From the NCBI RefSeq assembly GCF_014649775.1, contig NZ_BMTR01000034.1, forward strand, positions 1 to 59,466: a DNA stretch of 59,466 bases. Reading direction: 5' to 3'. This stretch comes from Streptomyces longisporoflavus (GTDB lineage: Bacteria > Actinomycetota > Actinomycetes > Streptomycetales > Streptomycetaceae). Shown piece by piece: positions 16,140 through 23,919 of this stretch. Under the pieces are notes generated by a model. That model did not search any database, was not told where the DNA came from, and saw nothing but the letters and a program-made list of their open reading frames with translations. Position numbers and translations under genes: made by a program. Position 1 is the stretch's first letter, and every line of letters starts with the position of its first letter.

Positions 16140-16994
16140 TCACTGGGCGCGGCAGGTCCTGAGGTAGCTGAGGAACGATGCCTGCAGCCCGGTCACGTGC
16201 GTTTCGTGCATGAGTGCGCTGGTGACGGATCCGCCGCGTGAGGTGAGGCGGTGAAGGAACGTGGCCGTGTTCTTCGTGAGGTTCTGGTAGACCGCCAGGT
16301 CTCCGAGGATCTCCTGCTCGTTGAAGGTCACGTGCAGCTTGGTGTCGGGCAGGGTGTCGCCCATTGCTTCCAGCCGGGCGAAGACCTGACTGTCCGCGTT
16401 GACGATACCGGGGCTGCCCGCGCCGATGCTCTCGAAGAAGGTGCTTTTGGTGAGCCAGGCGTAGAGACTGAAGAGTCCGCCGTAGGAATAGCCGAAAAGG
16501 CCGTGACCGCTCGGGGCCGTGCCGTAGTCGCGTTCGATCCGCGCATGCAGGTCGTCGGTAAGGAAGTCCAGGAACATGTCCCCGCGGCTGTCGCTCAATT
16601 CAGCGAGGTAGGCGTCGGCTTGCGCGCGCGTCATCGTGCCCCTGTCGACCCCCATCTCCACCGCATCGATGAACTCCTTCGCGATGGGTTCGCCGGGGGG
16701 CACGAGGTCGCGGTTGCGCAACCGCTCCCAGTGCTCGGCTTCCTCGCCCGCGTACCCCACGCTGACTTGCACGTAGGGCTGAACCGACTGCATGGGGTCC
16801 AGTTGCGTGACGATGAGTGGAGCGGTCATGCCCACTGCCCAGTTGCCGTCGAGCACGTACACGACAGGCGCCGGCGCCGCGGCGGGGTCGTAGCGCGGTG
16901 GCGTGGTGACCCAGATGCCGTAGTCGTGCCCACCCCCGGAGCGCATCTCGAAGTAGTCGGTGTGGGCGAGGCAGCCCTGCCACATGGTGCTCAT
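16140..16994 (-). CDS. Alpha/beta-hydrolase, Fes/IroE/esterase-D-like
   Basis: 284 residues from ATG 16994, whose ATG shares bases with the TGA of the amidohydrolase gene (ATGA overlap). PVVYVLDGNW is the first strand region, FGYSYGGLFSLYAW the nucleophile elbow (GYSYGG), and MHETHVTGLQASF holds the likely histidine. It has no signal peptide. The fold is that of putative esterases that cleave siderophore, S-formylglutathione or peptide-type esters. With an amidohydrolase it could form a two-step hydrolytic pathway; the substrate is unknown. Confidence 0.82.
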   Translation of the reverse strand: MSTMWQGCLAHTDYFEMRSGGGHDYGIWVTTPPRYDPAAAPAPVVYVLDGNWAVGMTAPLIVTQLDPMQSVQPYVQVSVGYAGEEAEHWERLRNRDLVPPGEPIAKEFIDAVEMGVDRGTMTRAQADAYLAELSDSRGDMFLDFLTDDLHARIERDYGTAPSGHGLFGYSYGGLFSLYAWLTKSTFFESIGAGSPGIVNADSQVFARLEAMGDTLPDTKLHVTFNEQEILGDLAVYQNLTKNTATFLHRLTSRGGSVTSALMHETHVTGLQASFLSYLRTCRAQ

Positions 16995-18217
16995 CTGAGG
17001 TCCTTTACGATTTGGCCGGCCTGGATGACGACGACGGCGTTGGTGGGGTCGGAGAACAGTTCCGGGTCTTCGAGCGGGTTGCCGTTCCACAGAACGAGGT
17101 CTGCCTGCGCGCCGGGAGTGATGACACCCACCTGACCGGCCAGGCCGAGGATCCCGGCGTTGGTCCGGGTCGCCGCCACGAGCGCTTCCATCGGCGTTTC
17201 GAGGGCTGCGCGCAGAGTGAGTTCTTTGCCGCGCCGGGCCTGGGCCGGACCGATGAGGTCGGAGCCCAGCCCGATCCGCACTCCTGCGTGCTTGGCGACA
17301 GCGAGGGCCTTCGTCATCTGCTCGCGTACGCCCTTGACTCGGTCGCGGGCCGACTCGGCGAGACCGGCTCCGGCGGTGTCGTGCAGCAGTTGCTCGACGA
17401 CAGCGAACGTGGGCACGAGGGCGATATCGCGAGCGGCCATCAGGTCCGCCGTGGATTCGTCGAGGCTGGTGCCGTGCTCGACACAGCGCACCCCGGCCTC
17501 GACCGCATTTCGTATGCCCTCGTTGTTGTGGGCGTGAACTGTCACATAGGTGTTCCGTGCCTCGGCTTCTTGCACCGCGGCAGCGATCTCTTCGACGGTG
17601 AACTGGGTATCGGTCAGTCGGTCATGTGCGCCCACCACTCCGCCGGTCACGCAGAGCTTGAGGAAGGAGGCTCCGCGACGGAAGGCTTCGCGGACGTTGT
17701 GCCGCAGCTCGTCCGCGTTGCCCGCCATCATGGACAGGGCGCACAGGCCCGGGATGTGGTGGCTGCTCCACAGCTCGGTGGGTTCCCATTCGGCTCCGTA
17801 GTAGCCATGCCCGCCGATCTGGCACTGAACAGGTCCGCACGACAGGACGCGCGGCCCTCTGACCTTGCTCTTCGCGATCGCGGTGACGACACCGCCGTCG
17901 ATCCCGCCGGTGTCGCGAACCGTGGTGAAACCGGCGTCGAGCGTCGCGCCGGCCGTGGCGAAGATGTCCGCCGCGATCTCGGCGGCGCTGATCTGAAACG
18001 AGAAGTGCGGCTGGATCGGGCTGGACAGGCCCAGATGGACGTGGGCGTCGATCAGGCCGGGCGTCATCGTCAATCCCTCGGCATCGAGACGCTCGCCGTG
18101 CGCGCCGGAGGCACCGAGTCGGGTGATGCGGCCGTCCTCGACAGTGACGTCGACGTTGCCGGGGTCGCGCCCCGATCCGTCGATGACCGTCGCGCCGACC
18201 ACATGATCAGGTCCCAT
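16991..18217 (-). CDS. Amidohydrolase-superfamily enzyme (Xaa-Pro dipeptidase/imidazolonepropionase-like)
   Basis: 408 residues from ATG 18217 behind GGAGG. MTPGLIDAHVHLGLS gives the HxH metal motif, FLKLCVTGG a likely carbamylated lysine region, VTVHAHNNEG and CVEHGTSLDE the third and fourth ligands, and GLGSDL the catalytic aspartate. The C-terminus, GVITPGAQADLVLWNGNP, is the usual composite sandwich end of this superfamily. It is cytosolic and metal-dependent. It is coupled to the esterase downstream and divergent from a TetR gene, which probably controls the operon. Members act on cyclic imides, dipeptides or drug-like amides; the exact substrate is open. Confidence 0.88.
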   Translation of the reverse strand: MGPDHVVGATVIDGSGRDPGNVDVTVEDGRITRLGASGAHGERLDAEGLTMTPGLIDAHVHLGLSSPIQPHFSFQISAAEIAADIFATAGATLDAGFTTVRDTGGIDGGVVTAIAKSKVRGPRVLSCGPVQCQIGGHGYYGAEWEPTELWSSHHIPGLCALSMMAGNADELRHNVREAFRRGASFLKLCVTGGVVGAHDRLTDTQFTVEEIAAAVQEAEARNTYVTVHAHNNEGIRNAVEAGVRCVEHGTSLDESTADLMAARDIALVPTFAVVEQLLHDTAGAGLAESARDRVKGVREQMTKALAVAKHAGVRIGLGSDLIGPAQARRGKELTLRAALETPMEALVAATRTNAGILGLAGQVGVITPGAQADLVLWNGNPLEDPELFSDPTNAVVVIQAGQIVKDLR

Positions 18218-18269
18218 CGTCGATCCTCCGCCGTTGCGAATCTTCTTTTCCAATGGATAAACTGCGGGA

Positions 18270-18878
18270 GTGATCCTGTCAACCTCGCAACGCAACGGCA
18301 GCGCGCGCGAACGACTCCTGGCACGGCTTCTCGACGCCTTCGGTGAGGCCCTTCCCCCACCGGAGATGTCGCTCCGTGAGATCGCCGCCCGGATCGAGAC
18401 CAGCCACGCCCTGCTGCGCTACCACTTCGGGTCGCTCCCGGGCGTCTTGGCCGCCATGCTCACGGCCCAGCGATCCCGTGACAACGAAGCACTTCTGGAG
18501 GCCGCCCAGCAGGGCACCTTCGACGATTTCGTCGCGGCGATCTGGCGTACTTACACCCGGCCGGAGCAGCTGTCGCGTGTCCGCGGCTTCTTCTACGTCG
18601 TCGGCCTGGCCGCGTACGCCCCCGAGGACTTCCGTGAGTTCGTGGAGTCGATCGACGACCTGACCGTGATGCTGTCCTCACTCGCGGAACGCGAAGGGCT
18701 CAAGGCGAAGGAAGCGCGGGAAGTGGCCACCGTCACCGTTGCCGCGATTCGCGGCCTCCTCCTGCAGGAAGTCCTCACTCCCGGCACCCGCTCGGACGAC
18801 GCGGTCACCTTGATCTTGCGCATGAGCGAGAGCCGAAGAGAGGGCCGACCCGATCCACGATCACGTCCGGAACGTTGA
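18270..18878 (+). CDS. TetR-family transcriptional regulator
   Basis: 202 residues from GTG 18270. ARERLLARLLDAFGEALPPP and MSLREIAARIETSHALLRYH form the N-terminal helix-turn-helix (about 10-58), with HFGS closing the domain as usual. The C-terminal ligand domain follows, with VTVAAIRGLLLQEVL. It is divergent from the amidohydrolase gene across only 52 bp and 37 bp upstream of the DAO gene, so it likely represses both units. The ligand is probably a substrate of these enzymes (inference). Confidence 0.88.
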   Translation: MILSTSQRNGSARERLLARLLDAFGEALPPPEMSLREIAARIETSHALLRYHFGSLPGVLAAMLTAQRSRDNEALLEAAQQGTFDDFVAAIWRTYTRPEQLSRVRGFFYVVGLAAYAPEDFREFVESIDDLTVMLSSLAEREGLKAKEAREVATVTVAAIRGLLLQEVLTPGTRSDDAVTLILRMSESRREGRPDPRSRPER

Positions 18879-18915
18879 GGGGCCCTGGTCCGGCAAGAAG
18901 AAGGTGAGTTGGAAC

Positions 18916-20226
18916 ATGACTGAGAGCACAGACATAGTCGTCGTCGGGGCCGGGGTCATCGGATCCTCCATCGCTCTCGAACTGGCGCGCAGTGGCCTGC
19001 GGGTGGTCGTGGTCGACAAGTTCGGCGGCGCAGGCAACGGCTCCACCAGCGCCTCGAGCGCCGTGGTCCGCTTCACATATTCCACGATCGCGGGCGTCAG
19101 TGCTGCGTGGGAGTCCCGTCACTGCTGGGAAGCATGGCGCGACCATCTCCAAGCACCCGCCGGTGAACCCCTCGCAGCGTTCAACCGCTGCGGCGTCACC
19201 CTGCTGGACGTGGCCTTCGCACCCCGCAGCCTGTTCACGCGCCACTTCGACAAGGTCGGTGTCCCCTACGAGCAATGGGATGCACAGGAGCTGTCCGAGC
19301 GGTTGCCCGCCGTGGACACCGGCCGGTATTTCCCGCCCCGCCCCGTGGACGACGACGAGTTCTTCGCCGACGCGTCCGCGCGGCTCGGTGCTCTGCACAC
19401 ACCGGACGGGGGCTTTGTCGACGATCCGCAACTCGCCGCGCACAACCTTGCTACGGCGGCCCAGCGGCACGGAGCCGTCTTCCGGTGGAAGGCCCCCGTC
19501 AGCGCGGTGATCCGGAGCGGGGGGCGCGTGCGCGGGGTGCGCCTCAAGGATGGCACCGAACTGTCCGCCGGCGTGGTCGTCAACGCGGCCGGTCCGTGGT
19601 CGGGACAGCTGAACCGGCTCGCGGGAGTGGGCGGCGACTTCTCCGTCGGTCTGCGGCCGCTGCGCCAGGAGGTGCACCACGTAGCGGCGCCCGCCGGCTA
19701 CCACGACGCCGGCGGCGACGGGCACGCACCGGTGCTGGCCGATATGGACCTCGGTACGTATATACGGCCCGAGGGCCGGGAGTTCCTGCTGGTCGGCGGC
19801 ACGGAACCCGAGTGCGACCCGCTGGAATGGCTCGACGAGCCGGACGACGGGAGCCCTCTTCCGACCGTGTCGCGGTTCAGGACGCAAGTGACGCGTGCGG
19901 CTCGCCGACTGCCCGGCCTGCGCGTTCCCAACAAGCCCCGGGGTGTGGCGGGCGTGTACGACGTGACCGACGACTGGACCCCCGTGTACGACCGGACCGA
20001 ACTTGCCGGTTTCTACGTGGCCATCGGCACCAGCGGCAATCAGTTCAAGAACGCGCCGCTGGTGGGCCGCCTCATGACCACGCTGATCCATGGTGTCGAG
20101 GGCGGGCACGACCACGACCGCAGTGCGCTCACGCACACCTGCGAACACACCGGGCAGACCATCGACCTCGGTGCGTTCTCACGCCGACGTAGGCCGGCCC
20201 CGTCCACGGGCACAGTCCTCGGCTGA
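18916..20226 (+). CDS. FAD-dependent oxidoreductase, DAO (sarcosine/glycine oxidase-like) family
   Basis: 436 residues from ATG 18916, preferred over GTG 18904 because GAAGGTGAG sits at a normal distance. DIVVVGAGVIGSSIALELA is the GxGxxG FAD-binding fold, VVNAAGPWSGQL the conserved central motif, and YDVTDDWTPVYDRT and FYVAIGTSGNQFKNAP the C-terminal FAD/substrate segment. It belongs with enzymes that oxidise secondary or tertiary amines of amino acids. It follows the TetR gene by 37 bp in the same direction. An amide-hydrolase/esterase/amine-oxidase set suggests catabolism of an N-substituted amino-acid derivative (inference). Confidence 0.87.
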   Translation: MTESTDIVVVGAGVIGSSIALELARSGLRVVVVDKFGGAGNGSTSASSAVVRFTYSTIAGVSAAWESRHCWEAWRDHLQAPAGEPLAAFNRCGVTLLDVAFAPRSLFTRHFDKVGVPYEQWDAQELSERLPAVDTGRYFPPRPVDDDEFFADASARLGALHTPDGGFVDDPQLAAHNLATAAQRHGAVFRWKAPVSAVIRSGGRVRGVRLKDGTELSAGVVVNAAGPWSGQLNRLAGVGGDFSVGLRPLRQEVHHVAAPAGYHDAGGDGHAPVLADMDLGTYIRPEGREFLLVGGTEPECDPLEWLDEPDDGSPLPTVSRFRTQVTRAARRLPGLRVPNKPRGVAGVYDVTDDWTPVYDRTELAGFYVAIGTSGNQFKNAPLVGRLMTTLIHGVEGGHDHDRSALTHTCEHTGQTIDLGAFSRRRRPAPSTGTVLG

Positions 20227-20249
20227 CGCCGGGCCGCCGGGGGCCGGTC

Positions 20250-20712
20250 AGGCGGCTGATGCGCTCGCGGTCATCCGGCAGCGCATCAGCCATCTGACGG
20301 CGCGAGAAGGCACACGGAGCTGCAGGAGCTCGCCGACTGGGAGCACACGGCTGTGGTGGTGCACTGGGTGCGGCTCGGGCACGGCCGGCACCGGCTCTTG
20401 GCGAACCCGGCCATGATCAGCGGGGCCCGCGGTGGGTGAGGAAGTCGGGTAGGGGCGGTGCCGGTGGAGGTGTCCCGGGAGCCGGAGGGTGTCCTTTCCG
20501 GTGGCAAGGATCCTGGTCTTGGGCTTGGTGGGGTTCTTGCCCGGGCGGACCGGTCGGCCGTAGCGGTGCCCCCCGGCCTCATCGACCAGTTCGCCCAGCA
20601 GGCGAAGGGAGGCGCAGACTACTTCTTCGAGTGCGGCGCGGACCGCTTCGGTGATCAGGTCCAGGGGCCGGCCTGGTGCGCGAGCGCGTACGACCCAGCG
20701 CAGCGACTCCAC
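20250..20712 (-). mobile_element. IS1182-type transposase remnant (minus strand)
   Basis: LDLITEAVRAALEEV, then GGHRYGRPVRPGKNPTKPK and TRILATGKDTLR match the central block of IS1182-family DDE transposases (recalled: ITEAVRAALEE...RYGRPVRLGKNPTKPKTRILATG). After an internal deletion, a second frame contains AGFAKSRCRPCPSRTQCTT, the family's Cys-rich segment. No intact frame or terminal repeats. Confidence 0.6.
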
Positions 20713-20770
20713 CCACGTCCTGGCCGCGGTGCGCGACCTGACCCGCCTGGAGCACCTGCACTGTCAGATG
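20650..20770 (+). mobile_element. Second IS1182-type fragment in opposite orientation
   Basis: The plus strand reads TTQRSDSTHVLAAVRDLTRLE, the segment that normally precedes LITEAVRAALEE in the same transposase. In the intact IS these two pieces are adjacent on one strand. Here they point away from each other and overlap near 20690-20712, so an inversion or two insertions happened. No gene is seen between 20770 and the terminator at 20913. Confidence 0.5.
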
Positions 20771-20912
20771 CGGGACTCGCCACCGGGACGGGGGCGGAGG
20801 GACAACAGGCACCTCGACAGTTGCGTCGGTCGGCGGAACTACCCGGGCATGCCCGTTGACCATGCTGTCGCACCGGGAAACTGCAAGGTCCCCGACAGAG
20901 TCAAGCTCAAGA

Positions 20913-20939
20913 AGTGGAGCCGGCGTTGCCGGCCCCACT
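20913..20939 (-). terminator. Terminator hairpin after tryptophanase
   Basis: An inverted repeat AGTGG-x-GCCGGC / GCCGGC-x-CCACT with a 3-base loop ends 30 bp past the tnaA stop. On the minus strand it is followed by TTCTTG. Confidence 0.65.
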
Positions 20940-20968
20940 CTTGGGCGACGCGACGTGTCGGGTAGGGA

Positions 20969-22342
20969 TCAGCCGTCGGACCGCACGGGCTCCAGCTTGA
21001 TGCTGAAATGGCGAAGGATCGGCGACTGGCCCACGATGCGGTAGCCGTGCACCGATTCGGGGTTTTTGGCTATGTCCGCCAGGGTGGCGGCGACATGGTC
21101 GTAGTGGCTGCGGGTGTAGACCCGACGGGGGAGTGCCAGCCGCACGAGTTCATAAGGTGCGGTCTTGACGGAGTTGCCTTGTTCGTCCTCTTCTCCGAGG
21201 TACAGGCTGCCCAGCTCCGCCGAGCGGATGCCTCCGCGGAGGTAGAGCTCACAGACCAGTGCGGTGCCCGGGTACTGGTGCGGGGGGATGTGGGGCAGCA
21301 GCCGCCCGGCGTTGACGTAGAGGGCGTGCAGGCCTGCCGGCTCCACGATGTCGACTCCGGCCTCGCGGATGCGCGTGGCGAGGTAGGCGGCTATGTCGGC
21401 GCGTTCGGCGAGGTAGGCCGGTTCGGTGACTTCCACGAGTCCGCGGGCCATCATGTCGAGGTCACGGCCGGCCAGGCCGCCGTAGGTGGTGAAGCCCTCG
21501 GTGGCGATGAGCAGGCCCGCGCACTTCTCGGCGAGTTCAGGGTCCTTGAGACCGATGAAGCCGCCGATGTGGACGATGCCGTCCTTCTTCGCGCTCATGA
21601 CGCAGCCGTCCGCGAGGCGGAAGGCTTCCTCGGCGACCTGGCGGGGGGTGCGGTTGGCGTAGCCGGGCTCGCGCTGGGTCACCAGCCAGGCGTTCTCCGC
21701 GAAACGTGCGGCATCCAGGATCAGGGGCACGTCGTGGCGGCGGCACAGTTCGGCGGTCCGGTGCAGGTTCTCCATGCTGACCGGCTGGCCACCGCCACCG
21801 TTGTTGGTGATGGTCATCAGCACGGCCGCCACGGGCGCTTGATGCGCGTTCTCCAACGCCTGCTCGAGGGCGAACAGGTCGATGTTGCCCTTGAACGGGT
21901 AATCGCTGTCGAGGTCCTTCGCCTCGGCGCAGGGCAGGTCGTAGGCCTGGCAGCCGGTCAGTTCGACGTTGGCGCGGGTGGTGTCGAAGTGGGTGTTGGA
22001 CAGCACGCTCGTGCCGGGCTTGAGCAGCGCGGAGAACAGGATGCGCTCGGCGGCGCGGCCCTGGTGTGTCGGCAGGATGTGGGGGTATCCGGTGAGTTCG
22101 GAGACGACCTCGTGCCACCGGTAGTAGCTGCGGCTGCCGGCGTAGGACTCGTCGCCGTGCATGCCCGCGGCGAGCTGGTCCGCGGAGATGGCTCCGGTCC
22201 CCGAGTCGCTCAGCAGGTCGATGGTGACCTCGTCGGCACGCAGATCGAAGGGGTTGTAGGCGACCCGCTTCAGCGCGGCCTCGCGCTCCGCTCGGGTGGT
22301 GAAGGAGATCGGTTCTACAACTTTGATGCGGTACGGCTCCAC
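20969..22342 (-). CDS. tnaA: Tryptophanase (PLP-dependent beta-eliminating lyase)
   Basis: 457 residues from a GTG at 22342, behind AAGGAAG inside the prenyltransferase gene. THQGRAAERILF, NTHFDTTRANVEL, TITNNGGGGQPVSM, ILDAARFAENAW and SAKKDGIVHIGG (PLP lysine) are characteristic of tryptophanase and separate it from tyrosine phenol-lyase. The enzyme splits tryptophan or a ring-prenylated tryptophan into indole, pyruvate and ammonia. Its 28-nt overlap with the prenyltransferase gene implies coupled translation. In known Streptomyces clusters (iptA/iptB of strain SN-593) the same pair makes 6-prenylindole, so prenylindole is the expected product here. Confidence 0.9.
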   Translation of the reverse strand: MEPYRIKVVEPISFTTRAEREAALKRVAYNPFDLRADEVTIDLLSDSGTGAISADQLAAGMHGDESYAGSRSYYRWHEVVSELTGYPHILPTHQGRAAERILFSALLKPGTSVLSNTHFDTTRANVELTGCQAYDLPCAEAKDLDSDYPFKGNIDLFALEQALENAHQAPVAAVLMTITNNGGGGQPVSMENLHRTAELCRRHDVPLILDAARFAENAWLVTQREPGYANRTPRQVAEEAFRLADGCVMSAKKDGIVHIGGFIGLKDPELAEKCAGLLIATEGFTTYGGLAGRDLDMMARGLVEVTEPAYLAERADIAAYLATRIREAGVDIVEPAGLHALYVNAGRLLPHIPPHQYPGTALVCELYLRGGIRSAELGSLYLGEEDEQGNSVKTAPYELVRLALPRRVYTRSHYDHVAATLADIAKNPESVHGYRIVGQSPILRHFSIKLEPVRSDG

Positions 22343-23571
22343 GAGACTTCCTTTGGTGCGGTGTGCGGGATGGCGTGATCGGCGGCCTTGCGACCGGAGT
22401 TCAGAGCGCTCTGGGTGCGTTGTGCAGCTAACAGGCCTACCTGCGCGTACTGCTCTGTCGGCGCCCTGGTCAGATAGGCCTCAGAGGACAGATAGGCCGT
22501 GATGCGGGGCCGGCGGTTTCGCTCGTACACGAGAGCGAGGTAGGCGATCAGCCCCACACCGTCGGTGAGCTGTCGTTGTGTGAGAGCGCGCAGGCTTTGG
22601 CGCAGGACCGTGGGGTCCATGCCGAACCGGGTCAGCAGGGCGGTTGCCCGGTCGAGGGCCTCCTCGTCGTCGCGCACGTAGTCACGGACGGGGATGTGGA
22701 GCGTGAAGCCGCTGGGGTCGCTGTCACCTTCGGTGAAGGAATGGCAGGTGAGCGCGGGCCGCCGCAGCAGGCGCGGCATACCGTCCCCTTGCTGCCCGGA
22801 TGGCCGGAGGGATCCGGCGGCCGCGTGGAAGAAGTGCCGGATGTCTGCCGATGCGGCCCCGGAGTCATGGCTGAGCGCGCAGGCGTCGTCGGCCGACATA
22901 CGCGTGTGCTTCACGTAGACCTTGACGCGAGGTGACTCCCAGGAGCCCAGGTCCAGTGCGAGGAACGGATAGCCCGCCGCGGGGGGAAGCTGCGCGAAGG
23001 CCTTGTCGTAGCCAAGTCGGCGTAGCGCCTCTTGCACGGTGTGTGCGGCGTGCTCGGGTCCGGCGGCGGAGGGGTTCAGATAGACCTTGACGCCGGGGAC
23101 GCCTCCCGCGCGCAGATCGAGCGCGTACCACAGTGACAGCGGCCCCTCGGCCGTGGCGGGGAGGAACAAGTCGTGCAGGGCGTCGAGTTGACCGGTGGAG
23201 AAGTTCCAGCGGGCGGCCATCGCGTGGATGGCCTCGAGTCCGGCACGGCCGCTGTCGCCCATGTCCTCGTGGGCCCATCCGGGCTCCACGAGTACCCGCA
23301 GTGCCGGGGTGGCGTCCGACGTGCTGGCCAGGGAGAACTCGACGGGGGTGTGGTCGTCGGAGAGGAAGCTGGGCGACGCCGGGGGCAGAGACAACGGTCG
23401 CCGGGCGGAGTCCGCGAGGGAGTCGAGCAGGACCTGTCCGTACAGCGCGGTGTCCGCCTCGCTCAGGCCCACCGTGGCGCCGAGGCGCTGTAGTTGTCCC
23501 AGCACGTGATCGCCGAGCGTTGCCTTGCCGGGTTCGTCTGCCGGTATGCCCGTCTCCGGCAGGGACGTCAT
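22315..23571 (-). CDS. DMATS-type (ABBA-fold) indole/tryptophan prenyltransferase
   Basis: 418 residues from ATG 23571. PLSLWYALDLRAGG, GVKVYLNPSA, FLALDLGSW, RVKVYVKHTRM and HIPVRDYVRDDEEAL are the alternating beta-strand/arginine-lysine-tyrosine elements that ring the DMAPP pyrophosphate in DMATS enzymes. ITAYLSSEAY is the usual last strand. Length matches IptA and the S. coelicolor SCO7467 type. Reaction: dimethylallyl transfer from DMAPP to the indole ring of tryptophan; ring position cannot be read from sequence. It is translationally coupled to tryptophanase and lies in line with a conservon and P450. Confidence 0.88.
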   Translation of the reverse strand: MTSLPETGIPADEPGKATLGDHVLGQLQRLGATVGLSEADTALYGQVLLDSLADSARRPLSLPPASPSFLSDDHTPVEFSLASTSDATPALRVLVEPGWAHEDMGDSGRAGLEAIHAMAARWNFSTGQLDALHDLFLPATAEGPLSLWYALDLRAGGVPGVKVYLNPSAAGPEHAAHTVQEALRRLGYDKAFAQLPPAAGYPFLALDLGSWESPRVKVYVKHTRMSADDACALSHDSGAASADIRHFFHAAAGSLRPSGQQGDGMPRLLRRPALTCHSFTEGDSDPSGFTLHIPVRDYVRDDEEALDRATALLTRFGMDPTVLRQSLRALTQRQLTDGVGLIAYLALVYERNRRPRITAYLSSEAYLTRAPTEQYAQVGLLAAQRTQSALNSGRKAADHAIPHTAPKEVSWSRTASKL

Positions 23572-23919
23572 CGCGTTCCTCGCACGGCACGGCGCAAGGA
23601 GCGTTTGCAGGGTGCGGAGGTACGGGGACGTGCTGCGCCGACGAGGCGGGAGACGAGGGCCGATGCGCCGTGAGCGGCGGGTATTCGGCCCTGCGCCTTT
23701 TCGGGGTCGTCGCACCCGCACGCGTTCCTGCTGCTGGGTGTGGTGCGCCGTTGGCCCGGCCGGTTGCCTGCGGAATGGGGCGCGGAGGTTGCGAGGTTCA
23801 CTGCCTCTCCTTCATCTCGTGTCACTCCAGACACTCCGCGCTGTCCTACCCCAGCAGTTGATCTTTCATGCAGGCTACAACAACTGCCTGTGTCGTCTGC
23901 ATCACAGGGGGTGTACTGG
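23572..23919. other. 348-bp intergenic region between P450 and prenyltransferase
   Basis: It should hold a promoter for the prenyltransferase-tryptophanase pair unless the whole seven-gene strand is one transcript. An 88-codon minus-strand frame (start 23834) fills part of it, but it is arginine-rich and not convincing. TTGTAG and TAGGAC elements exist with unsuitable spacing. No hairpin terminator was seen after the P450 stop, so read-through from the conservon is possible. Confidence 0.4.

Noticed and set aside
23568..23834. 88-codon frame as a possible leader peptide before the prenyltransferase
   Set aside because: No Trp codons or hairpins that would suggest attenuation, Arg-rich composition, and weak start context.
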